From NCBI GenBank assembly GCA_035048495.1, contig CM068551.1, positions 15,688,248-15,752,247 of the forward strand: a DNA stretch of 64,000 bases. Reading direction: 5' to 3'. The notes under the pieces were generated by a model. The model ran no database searches. It worked only from the letters and a program-made list of their open reading frames with translations, and was not told the origin of the DNA. The first letter of the stretch is position 1, and every line of letters begins with the position of its first letter. Of the stretch, positions 57,401 to 61,532 are shown piece after piece. This stretch comes from Euptelea pleiosperma (lineage: Eukaryota; Streptophyta; Magnoliopsida; Ranunculales; Eupteleaceae). The position numbers and the translations under genes are program-made.

Positions 57401-58249
57401 TTGGAAGTTCTGAATCCTTATTCAGGTGGTTGACTTTCTGATACTTTGTTTCATTCATGTGTTTGGCACTGGTTTATATAATTTGCATTAGTGCATCCAT
57501 TTTATCTTCAGAACTTTGGAAGTGGTTAACATTATCTTCTCTTCTTTTTATATTGTTTAAAGTATTAATTGTATTGTAACAGTGTTTTGTTTTGTTTTGT
57601 TTTATTCTGTTCTGTTTTTATGCAAATTGAATAAATTTATACCATCGGCTTTTGGCAGTTCAGTAAGAAGCACGGGCTCGGAGGATGAAGATGATGAAGT
57701 TGGTTCTAAGTATGATATGAATGTCGGGGATGATGTAATAATGAAATGGGCCAAAGTAGGTTATGTCTTGAGTCTCTTGACCCATGTTTGAAAATTTAGT
57801 CAATTGCTGGTGATATTTGTATCATCATTTTTATCAGTAATGTCTGTGATATTTGTGTTAGGAGCAAAAAAATGAGTTGCTACAGATAGTTTGCAGTTAT
57901 CATGCTCTGCCTCTTCCACCACGAGGAAGTGACATAGTTTTTCAGCCACTTGAGCATCTACAGGCCATCAAGTATAGCCGACCTGCAGTCTCTGCCCTCG
58001 GCTTATGTGGAATTTGTCCTGATATGGAACTGCAGGGTTCATTAGAAGCTGCCGAGGTATGATAATTTGCTTATTGCTGTTGATGTAAGGCACTGATTTT
58101 CTTTTGCTTTTATTGATTTTATTGGGTAGACAATACTGAAGATGGTATATTTCAATTAGGTTAATGTAAAGTTAGATGCTGCTGAGGAAGCTCTTGCACT
58201 ATCAATATGGAGTACTGCAACAGTTTGCAGAGTTCTATCTCTTGAAAGT
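22931..58249 (+). CDS. DENN (AEX-3) domain-containing protein, split gene, 3' end outside window
   Basis: Ten coding exons join in frame to 610 codons: 22931..23284, 37646..37846, 39040..39123, 45612..45671, 55178..55222, 56593..56792, 56922..57425, 57659..57755, 57862..58056, 58160..58249. Every junction is GT-AG. DENN proteins act on Rab GTPases, as exchange factors or effectors, in vesicle traffic; the plant form is recalled as like Arabidopsis At5g35560. Residues 1-118 are a basic N-terminal extension. About 119-330 form the upstream DENN part ('[14 protein letters not shown]', '[12 protein letters not shown]', '[16 protein letters not shown]', '[15 protein letters not shown]'). About 331-515 are an acidic, serine-rich linker. 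About 516-610 ('[17 protein letters not shown]') start the central DENN domain, which must continue past 64000. Introns hold nested transposons. No frameshift or stop was seen in exons, so it looks functional. Confidence 0.85.
23285..23849. other. Intron sequence without recognised elements
   Basis: First part of the 14.4-kb intron; nothing recognised apart from poly-T runs. Confidence 0.4.
23896..25135 (-). mobile_element. 5'-truncated L1-type LINE nested in the RTE
   Basis: Minus-strand frames give the C-terminal region of a plant L1 ORF2: '[19 protein letters not shown]', '[20 protein letters not shown]', and a zinc-binding domain '[17 protein letters not shown]' with '[17 protein letters not shown]' (CxxC...HxxxHC). 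These are spread over several frames with stops. The 3' end is an A-rich tail at about 23896..23905. Immediately outside lie RTE sequences on both sides ('MEEMTLDN' at 25148, 'ggattcacgcagccgacccc' on the minus strand at the left). Confidence 0.65.
25538..25785. mobile_element. hAT-like MITE, GAAACGAAAC subfamily
   Basis: Termini CATGGTTCAAAGT and ACTTTGAACCATG are perfect inverted repeats. The 8-bp target duplication CTCCGGAA is perfect (25530..25537 and 25786..25793). The body is rich in gaaac / gtttc words ('cgtttcagtatc', 'ggtttcggtttcggtcgaaa') instead of ccgttat words. It interrupts the RTE. Confidence 0.8.
27784..27808. repeat. (ACACC)n microsatellite
   Basis: Five imperfect tandem copies of cacac/acacc, within the gypsy protease region. 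Confidence 0.8.
29187..29198 (-). other. Gypsy primer-binding site
   Basis: TGGTATCAGAGC on the minus strand is complementary to the 3' end of plant initiator tRNA-Met. It lies a few bases from the inferred LTR end and about 50 bp before the gag start. Confidence 0.7.
29818..30043 (-). repeat. 3' LTR of the copia element
   Basis: Minus strand TGTTATC...TTCAACT. A TATA-like 'tatataaataag'-type sequence lies about mid-LTR (reverse complement of 'cttatttatatgaa'). Preceded by the polypurine tract TTGAGGGGGAG. Confidence 0.9.
30044..30054 (-). other. Copia polypurine tract
   Basis: TTGAGGGGGAG on the minus strand, directly adjoining the 3' LTR and overlapping the stop codon of the RNase H frame. 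Confidence 0.85.
30051..33293 (-). pseudogene. Copia pol: protease, integrase, reverse transcriptase, RNase H with in-frame stops
   Basis: One minus-strand frame runs from 33293 to 30051, interrupted only by stops near 32451, 30769 and 30343. Protease active site is [11 protein letters not shown] (33260). The integrase zinc finger has H...H...'CETCELSK' (32750). The integrase core has '[11 protein letters not shown]', '[12 protein letters not shown]' and 'LRSDQGEE'. RT runs 31590..30780 with '[20 protein letters not shown]', '[12 protein letters not shown]' and the catalytic box YVDDI (30990). RNase H has '[18 protein letters not shown]' (30500), '[15 protein letters not shown]' and '[13 protein letters not shown]'. 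The stop near 30343 replaces a conserved Trp and the one near 30769 fits a Gln codon. Not functional. Confidence 0.9.
33480..34447 (-). pseudogene. Copia gag with zinc knuckle, broken by stops
   Basis: Starts [13 protein letters not shown] at 34447. Stops fall at about 34265 (after KNYLR) and 34165, both where a tryptophan is expected, then near 33637 and after the zinc knuckle. The central block '[20 protein letters not shown]' and '[16 protein letters not shown]' (34060..33900) is typical of plant copia gag. The CCHC knuckle [14 protein letters not shown] is intact near 33530..33490. The frame shifts once before the protease. Confidence 0.85.
35213..35224 (-). other. Copia primer-binding site
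   Basis: TGGTATCAGAGC on the minus strand, one base inside the 5' LTR; complementary to initiator tRNA-Met. Confidence 0.9.
35226..35451 (-). repeat. 5' LTR of the copia element
   Basis: Pairs with 29818..30043; same length, about eight differences by eye. Confidence 0.9.
35457..37066. other. Intron sequence, no gene recognised
   Basis: Contains three copies of 'gtgcaggttgccaa' (about 36013, 36062 and 36081) and a block (36410..36780) repetitive in 'gcccaa' / 'agcccaagcc' words. Open frames are short. A few bases before 37067 may be the decayed 3' end of a copia internal region. Confidence 0.35.
37067..37375 (+). mobile_element. Copia-type 3' LTR with polypurine tract (remnant)
   Basis: Polypurine tract TTTGAGGGGGAG (37067..37078) followed by TATTAGATAATAT and ending AATTCTACAGTAACA. 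The body holds 'gattaggatttcc', a TATA-like 'ctctatataagagc' (37300) and 'caataaatcc'-type ends, all typical of copia LTRs. It is on the + strand. Interrupted at 37118 by a tiny LINE insertion. Confidence 0.65.
37118..37158 (+). mobile_element. 41-bp LINE 3'-end insertion with 17-bp target duplication
   Basis: The word AAGTGTGTGAGATGCAC occurs at 37101..37117 and again at 37159..37175. Between them is 'ttccttctttcctatcaatg...ccttatcaaaaaaa', the last bases of a plant LINE with its A tail (the tail overlaps the start of the second duplication). It is an extremely 5'-truncated retroposition product. Confidence 0.8.
37646..37846 (+). CDS. DENN gene coding exon 2 (residues 119-185)
   Basis: Acceptor TTGTAG, then [19 protein letters not shown] and [17 protein letters not shown], ending EPQ|GTCAAT; 67 codons, phase 0. 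This is the beginning of the upstream DENN region, and it follows a 14.4-kb intron. Confidence 0.9.
37924..38575. mobile_element. Possible short element with GTAAGGGTGTTAATGGGC ends
   Basis: Left GTAAGGGTGTTAATGGGCC and right GCCCATTAACACCCCTAC are inverted matches with one difference over ~18 bp. The interior near both ends is rich in ggcc words ('aagcccagcccattaac', 'ggctgggcctaagcttag'), with an AT-rich centre. No target duplication was seen. Confidence 0.4.
39040..39123 (+). CDS. DENN gene coding exon 3 (residues 186-213)
   Basis: Acceptor [25 protein letters not shown] and [10 protein letters not shown]; donor AAG|GTTTGG; 28 codons. The 'FCFPGGV' type motif is a hallmark of the upstream DENN region. 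Confidence 0.9.
39124..40814. other. Intron sequence with a degenerate repeat block
   Basis: Mostly unrecognised AT-rich intron. 39930..40160 repeats phrases such as 'gatcccatctgagagtcc', 'cagtctgagggttccaacct' and 'gatcccatccgagggtccca', a degenerate tandem array of ~40-bp units of the kind found in gypsy LTRs. Confidence 0.35.
40823..41392. mobile_element. Two hAT-like MITEs end to end within one target duplication
   Basis: Outer ends CAAGGTTTAAAATATTG (40823) and TTTTAAACCTTAACCATG (41392) are enclosed by a perfect 8-bp duplication GGTGATAG (40815..40822 and 41393..41400). Inside, the first unit ends ATTTTGAACCATG at 41165 and after just GG the second starts CATGGTTTAAAATTTTG at 41168. 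Both bodies belong to the gaaacgaaac subfamily ('acgaaacgagacg', 'gtttcgtttcgtttcg'-like words). Confidence 0.8.
41401..43881. other. Unrecognised, LTR-like intron sequence
   Basis: No coding domain found. The block 42430..42553 matches the copia-type LTR end at 55440..55540: both have 'cacgtgggaagtgggac' or near variants and close with 'ataaactccaaca'. The rest may belong to the same or another LTR element. Confidence 0.3.
42430..42553 (-). repeat. LTR-end repeat shared with 55440..55540
   Basis: Both copies carry 'gtgggaagtgggac(g/a)cag(c/t)ccac', then 'acacccatgtgggtgtgatc' (here) or 'acacccacgtgggtgtaaaa', and end in 'cataaactccaaca'. In minus orientation this is TGTTGGAGTTTATG, an LTR start. 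Confidence 0.55.
43882..44096 (-). mobile_element. Solo LTR of the 29818-35451 copia family
   Basis: 215 bp closely resembling the two copia LTRs: plus strand 'agttgaattag', 'attagggttagggataggtt', 'tcacaatgactccataaatc' and 'caaggggtatttacataata', ending ATAACA. Flanks TTGTT (43877..43881) and CTGTT (44097..44101) differ by one base. No internal sequence, so it is a solo LTR from LTR-LTR recombination. Confidence 0.8.
44490..44745 (+). pseudogene. LINE-derived RNase H fragment
   Basis: Plus-strand translation reads '[20 protein letters not shown]' then '[12 protein letters not shown]' and, after a frame change, '[18 protein letters not shown]'. The VEGDS...I and ANxxADxLAK patterns are the C-terminal half of the plant RNase H domain carried by L1-type LINEs. 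The N-terminal half is missing. Directly upstream (44102..44489) nothing is recognised. Confidence 0.65.
44752..45102. mobile_element. hAT-like MITE, CCGTTATAACGG family
   Basis: Termini CATGGTTTAAAAT and TTTGAAACCTTG. The perfect 8-bp duplication GTCTTGTA lies at 44744..44751 and 45103..45110. The body contains 'aataacggccgttatttttt', 'cagttattttccgttaaatt' and 'agtccgttataccgttataa'. Confidence 0.85.
45103..45611. other. Intron sequence with a (GA)n microsatellite
   Basis: AT-rich intron. A (GA)n tract of about 14 units lies at 45401..45429. No gene or element recognised. Confidence 0.5.
45612..45671 (+). CDS. DENN gene coding exon 4 (residues 214-233)
   Basis: Acceptor ATGCAG; 20 codons reading [20 protein letters not shown]; donor CAG|GTATGT. 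The PSMS-LNE motif matches my memory of plant homologues. Confidence 0.85.
45935..49522 (+). mobile_element. L1-type LINE, 5' portion (ORF1 region, endonuclease, RT start)
   Basis: Degenerate L1 on the + strand. 47220..48530 gives weak ORF1/N-terminal ORF2 reading ('[20 protein letters not shown]', '[20 protein letters not shown]'). An endonuclease follows at 48528. 49180..49500 gives the RT start in broken frames ('[20 protein letters not shown]', '[20 protein letters not shown]'). At 49522 the RT reading stops inside an ATC-rich stretch and resumes at 54125 ('DFRHRS'-like, then [14 protein letters not shown]), so ~4.6 kb was inserted here. The left border is approximate. Confidence 0.6.
48528..48900 (+). 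pseudogene. L1 apurinic-type endonuclease domain fragment
   Basis: The + strand reads, across stops and frameshifts, '[16 protein letters not shown]', '[19 protein letters not shown]', '[11 protein letters not shown]', then '[17 protein letters not shown]'-like sequence. The WNVR and HETR (usually QETR) motifs hold the conserved Asn and Glu of the endonuclease. Confidence 0.65.
49523..50183 (+). repeat. 5' LTR of the compact element
   Basis: Contains repeated 'tttactatttatagtaaatc'-like words, a TATA-like 'cttataaaagg' (49850) and repeated 'gtgaatagtg' words near the end (50090..50130). Confidence 0.9.
50188..50199 (+). other. Primer-binding site of the compact element
   Basis: CGGTATCAGAGC, one mismatch from the usual TGGTATCAGAGC complement of initiator tRNA-Met, four bases after the 5' LTR. 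Confidence 0.8.
50248..51108 (+). pseudogene. Internal ORF of the compact element, unknown protein
   Basis: From 50251 the frame reads '[20 protein letters not shown]' and '[20 protein letters not shown]', a heptad-like, coiled-coil-type stretch, then a proline run and a stop near 50462. After further stops an ATG at 50541 (or the start near 50505) opens '[20 protein letters not shown]'. One frame change near 50690 leads to an acidic tail ('[20 protein letters not shown]') up to the purine tract. No zinc knuckle, protease or RT is present. It could be a gag remnant or captured host sequence; I do not recognise it. Confidence 0.45.
51109..51805 (+). repeat. 3' LTR of the compact element
   Basis: Same ends as the 5' LTR but ~36 bp longer, mainly through an extra 'tactatttatagcaaatctc'-type repeat and a longer 'tatccctatccctatc' stretch. 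Confidence 0.9.
51806..54124 (-). mobile_element. RTE-type LINE remnant splitting the L1
   Basis: Left edge on the minus strand is the RTE 3' end: GGATTCATGTTACCGACCAC, then 'agatagttgggataagtca' and a (GAT)n tail that continues at 49509..49522 across the compact LTR element. Near the right end (53745..54124) the minus strand reads '[15 protein letters not shown]', matching the RTE at 26900. The middle (51880..53740) is AT-rich and has other LTR-like sequence: its part at 52845..52915 ('ctttctaaggatccaaatag') resembles 59670..59710. Insertion interrupts the L1 reading frame at 49522/54125. Confidence 0.55.
54125..54475 (+). pseudogene. L1 RT core, continuation of the LINE from 49522
   Basis: Reads, with frameshifts, '[20 protein letters not shown]', '[20 protein letters not shown]', '[19 protein letters not shown]' and '[13 protein letters not shown]'. 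This is the fingers-palm part of plant L1 RT. The catalytic FADD part is absent, as the reading ends in the TA repeat at 54471. Confidence 0.65.
54471..54500. repeat. (TA)n microsatellite
   Basis: About 14 TA units with one interruption (ttta). Confidence 0.9.
54501..54800 (+). pseudogene. Second L1 RT fragment
   Basis: Broken frames give '[20 protein letters not shown]', the conserved NDYRPISL motif of L1 RT, preceded by sequence equivalent to the region before RT. As the same motif already occurs at 49360, this must be a second LINE copy. Confidence 0.5.
54801..55177. other. Intron sequence before DENN exon 5
   Basis: AT-rich and pyrimidine-rich intron end; nothing else recognised. Confidence 0.5.
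55178..55222 (+). CDS. DENN gene coding exon 5, 15-codon microexon (residues 234-248)
   Basis: Acceptor [23 protein letters not shown]; donor AAG|GTAAGC. It is only 45 bp long and is separated by a 9.5-kb intron from exon 4. Confidence 0.85.
55380..55862 (-). mobile_element. Copia 3' fragment: RNase H end, polypurine tract, partial LTR
   Basis: On the minus strand from 55862: '[20 protein letters not shown]' and '[13 protein letters not shown]' (RNase H with the conserved CDNKA motif), then a tract TTGGGTGGGAG, then an LTR start TGTTGGAGTTTATG (55540 leftward). The LTR fades near 55380. It lies in the 1.4-kb DENN intron and belongs to a family different from the 29818 element. Confidence 0.7.
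55866..56424 (+). mobile_element. L1 3' end: zinc-binding domain, 3' UTR and A tail
   Basis: Reads '[20 protein letters not shown]' and '[20 protein letters not shown]' (zinc-binding domain typical of plant L1, with the usual first Cys pair altered). After a frame change it gives '[20 protein letters not shown]', '[14 protein letters not shown]' and the ending '[10 protein letters not shown]'. A 3' UTR and a run of ten A (56415..56424) close it. Strongly 5'-truncated; abuts the copia fragment. Confidence 0.75.
56593..56792 (+). CDS. DENN gene coding exon 6 (residues 249-315)
   Basis: Acceptor [25 protein letters not shown], then '[17 protein letters not shown]' and [12 protein letters not shown]; donor AACAG|GTTTGC. 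The 200-bp exon leaves phase 2. The '[15 protein letters not shown]' motif is the end of the upstream DENN region. Confidence 0.9.
56922..57425 (+). CDS. DENN gene coding exon 7 (residues 315-483), linker
   Basis: Acceptor GATGCAG restores the split AG|T codon: [19 protein letters not shown], then a long hydrophilic, serine/acidic stretch (for example '[17 protein letters not shown]' and '[16 protein letters not shown]'). It is predicted disordered by composition. Donor TTCAG|GTGGTT. Confidence 0.85.
57659..57755 (+). CDS. DENN gene coding exon 8 (residues 483-515)
   Basis: Acceptor [24 protein letters not shown] then 'DDVIMKWAK'; donor CCAAA|GTAGGT. The 97-bp exon returns the frame to phase 0. 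It is the acidic end of the linker. Confidence 0.8.
57862..58056 (+). CDS. DENN gene coding exon 9 (residues 516-580)
   Basis: Acceptor [26 protein letters not shown], '[20 protein letters not shown]' and '[18 protein letters not shown]'; donor GAG|GTATGA; 65 codons. Start of the central DENN domain. Confidence 0.9.
58160..58249 (+). CDS. DENN gene coding exon 10 (residues 581-610), last in window
   Basis: Acceptor [26 protein letters not shown] then '[11 protein letters not shown]'; donor AGT|GTAATG. Coding must continue in an exon beyond 64000, since the family has more than 100 further residues of DENN core. No matching exon was seen in 58250..64000. Confidence 0.85.
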
Positions 58250-58435
58250 GTAATGTATTTTCTAACGCTATAATTATCTTATGTTTCCTGGTGACCCAGC
58301 TTTTTTAACTATCTGTAATTGAGTGTTTTCGTACAGTTAAGAACTTATCAGTATTGTAACATCACCTGTTGGGATCAATCTCATTGTTGTTTTCCTCTCT
58401 TTATTATTTGAGCCACAATATATATCCACAAACAT
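58250..58435. other. Start of the last visible DENN intron
   Basis: Donor GTAATG at 58250, then intron; no exon seen up to 64000. Confidence 0.6.
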
Positions 58436-59260
58436 AACTTTTTGTTTTTGATAAGTGTAAGCTTTATTGAATGAAATCAAACATGACAAAGGCCTAAGCA
58501 AGAGAGTTCAAGATGACCTGCAAAAGCTTAAGCAAAGCTAAGAAAGGAAAAAGCAAAAGCCCAGTCAAGATGCATCCCTAGTACAATTAAGATCCCATCG
58601 GAACACGAAGTCTTCAAAGAATAGGCCCCTACATTCCGGAAACACCTTCGACCAAAAGTACATCGGCCCCTTGATGTTGTGAATGATGCTTTTAAGATTC
58701 ACATGCTTGTCTTCAAAGACCCTCTAATTTCTCTCCTTCCATATTTCCCCAAATGATAGCATGAGGTAACATCCTCCATAAAATACTACCTCTAGTGGAA
58801 AAATCTTTAGTCTTCAAATAGAGAAAGAGCATCAAAAGGGATTCCGCATCACCCAGCTCATTCCAAAATCCACAAGAAACGACATCCAAATCTCCAATCT
58901 CCTTCCAAATCTCTCTAAAATCGGGACCCATATGGATTTATCCTTATATCTGGCACCCAACAGAAGCCTGAGATAGGTTGTGGGCAAACTGCCAATCCTG
59001 TAGCCCAAGCTATTTGCCTAACCCCTTAAGTTAGTAACCTCACCAATACCAAACATCTCACTCTTAGACAGATTAACCCGAAGTCCCGACACCACCTCGA
59101 AACACCTTAAGATACGTCTAAGGTAACGAGGTTGACTAACTGAGGCATCTAGAAAGAAACCAATGTCGGTTGCAAACTGGAGATGGAAAATCGAAAGTCC
59201 CGATCCCCCCACCTGAAAACTTTCAAGAAAACCCCCTTCAACAGCTCTGCACGTCATCCT
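58436..59260 (-). mobile_element. L1-type LINE 3' end with internal deletion
   Basis: On the minus strand from 59257: RT palm 'CRAVEGGFLESFQVGGSGLS', 'HLQFATDIGFFLDA' (the FADD box altered to FATD), 'SGLRVNLSKSEMFGIGEV', 'ARYKDKSIWVPILERFGKRL'. It then jumps directly to the C-terminus ('MLSFGEIWKERN', 'NIKGPMYFWSKVFPECRGLF', 'FEDFVFRWD'), so the central part including the zinc-binding domain is deleted. The tail 'caataaagcttacacttatc' with an A-rich end is at about 58436..58475. Confidence 0.7.
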
Positions 59261-60488
59261 ACTTGACTAGAACAGAAAAAGATGCTTTGGAAACACAAGC
59301 TTTCATCCACTTCCTCCACCTCTCTCCGAATCCCATCCTATGCAATTACTCATGAATCTACCTATACATATGCAATATAATAACCAATTATCAAATTATC
59401 GTCTTTTCTTTTATTAAATCCAGACCCAGTCCCACAAGTTTATTTTGGACCACTAGAAACACGACTAGTTTTCACACCATCCCAATTAGGGTATTTCAAT
59501 ATAATAATACAATGGCTCCTAAATTATGCGACTAGAGTTTGCCATTATTGTCTCCATATTCTTCGGCTGGAGTCAACCGTTGATCCATTCGTTGCTGATC
59601 AGACACAACTCATTTAACACAATCAAACGCCTTCGAAAACTAAACCCATTTCACCGCTAACCAAACGTTGGATGACTACAGATTGTCTAAGGATCCAAAG
59701 AACTATCTAGGGCAACTGTCCATCTACACTCGCGTTTAATAGTTAATCAGGTAGACATGTATTTCGAGTGTCCGACCAGTCATGAATATCATACAATCAT
59801 TATCTTCTTAAAAGTTCAATGCAATGTAAATCCTCGTATCAAACTCGGCAAATAGTGCAATCAGTCTGAACACTGCAAAACATACAAGTATATAAATATA
59901 AAGTAGGGGAGTTTTGGGTCGTCCGTTAAGGGGAGGAGTTTCAGATATAATAGCTACAGTGAGGGTGCTTTACAACGTAAAATTCCTATTGTAGATTTTT
60001 CAGAAAGGAGAGACTTGGACCATCGTAAGAGTCTACAAGACCAAGTGTTGAAACCTGTGGGTTGGACCAAGTGTAGGGAAGGGAAGTCGTGCTAAAGGGG
60101 GTATTTTTATGCAAGAAGGGGAAGGAAGTGCTTCTAATTTAACTATTCCCAAGGGGCCTGTTGAGGACGTGAGAAAGGTAAGGGTCTATTATTTAGCTCT
60201 TCTATTCTGTCCACTAACATGTTTTTCAGCTTTTTCTGAAAATACGTATATCGAGGAATTTTTATTTTTAGTTTCTTTCGAAAAATACGTATATCGAGGA
60301 ATTTTGGGTTTTGATGATTCCTCGAGCCAGTGTCAATCAAGGGTCTACTACCCTAACCGCCCCTCTAATAGAGCCTTTTGGGATCTACAGGATCCAGTTT
60401 GGGTTATTTCTGATCATCGGACCTCCGATTCAAAAATCACCCAAATCTCTCTCCGGGAAATTTTTGTAGATATCCCAAACAAAAGACA
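59261..60488. other. Intron sequence, LTR-like in part
   Basis: 59640..59760 resembles 52840..52960 ('tctaaggatccaaagaacta', 'aggtagacatg'), suggesting remnants of the same LTR family. A direct repeat 'gaaaatacgtatatcgagga' lies at 60238..60262 and 60280..60305. No gene recognised; the open frame at 60109 is unconvincing. Confidence 0.35.
60238..60305. repeat. Direct repeat of ~25 bp
   Basis: Two near-identical copies containing 'aatacgtatatcgaggaatt', separated by about 17 bp. Confidence 0.8.
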
Positions 60489-60826
60489 GACGACACTGCA
60501 CATGCAACTTGTCTACCAGACGGCACCCGCACGTGAGACTATATAGCACGGCACCCGCACGTTAGACTATATAGCAAACGGCACCTACACGTGCAACTTG
60601 TCTACCAAATAGCACCCGCATATGAAGCAAACAGCATCCGCACGTTAGACTATATAGCAGACGGCACCCGTATGTGCAACTTGTCTACCATATGGCACCT
60701 GCACGTGAGAATGTATAGCAGACGGCACCCGCACGTGCAACTTGTCTACTAGACGGCACCCTGCACATCAAACGGTGACTTGTGCAACTTATTTATCGGA
60801 TGGCAACTGCACATCAAACGGTGTTG
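60489..60826. repeat. Minisatellite of alternating ~28-bp units
   Basis: About ten to twelve degenerate units share 'gacggcacccgcacgtg' followed by one of two linkers, 'caacttgtctacca' or 'agactatatagca'. Some units carry the palindrome cacgtg. The last units diverge ('ctgcacatcaaacggtg'). Confidence 0.75.
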
Positions 60827-61369
60827 TATACCGACTTCCATTCACAAAGTGCACATTGGGTATTTGCATATAGCGCTAAGACGGTAGTCTTACTCGCACA
60901 AGGGTCACATGCCCGCTAATAGGAATTCCATTTTACCATGCTATCTAGTGTCGCACACTGATATAGGGGTCATAGATAAATCGTAGGATTGGTGGGGCAA
61001 GTGTATGAGAGGCCGGTCAGAGGCAATCTTGTTCACAGAACCACTAAAATACGTGAGAACGAGATACTCGCTTGATCGACCGCAATCCGGGCAGCACAGA
61101 GGCACTGTAGCATGTCACGTGTTCGATCGAAGGGTCGTAATCCAGATACGACGGCGCCACCTTTGATCCACGTGGCACGATACAGACGCATTAGGAGGAT
61201 TGTCAAAATAATTACAATCGTGCCCTCTTAACCTTCAACATGGTTACTTACACATAGCCTTGATTATCCTTAATATCAAGGGGTTACTTTTCCTTTAGTC
61301 AAGGGTATTCTCGAAGTGCAAGGGGGCCTTCTTTGAAGATTTCTTCTTCCGCATGGATCTTCTCAGCTC
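60827..61369. other. No recognisable feature
   Basis: Unassigned intron sequence between the minisatellite and the LINE tail. Confidence 0.4.
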
Positions 61370-61531
61370 TAAGGATTGACGCTTGCGTGTCTCCATTGGG
61401 TGGGAGGTTGGGTTTTGTTTTCCTTTTTGGGTTTTTCTAGGCCGTTTAGGTCATCTCGACCTTTGCCTTGGATTTTGCTCGGATCTTTGCCTTTTCTATA
61501 ATAAATCTTTTCCTTATCAAAAAAAAAAAAA
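61370..61531 (+). mobile_element. Possible LINE 3' UTR and A tail
   Basis: Text such as 'cctttttgggtttttctagg', 'gtttaggtcatctcgacctt' and 'ataataaatcttttccttat' followed by about 13 A resembles plant L1 3' ends (compare 37120..37158). No coding part is attached. Confidence 0.5.
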
Positions 61532-61532
61532 C

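Noticed and set aside
60489..60826. CRISPR-like array
   Set aside because: Spacing and units are irregular, there are no unique spacers or cas genes, and the context is a plant intron; it is a minisatellite.
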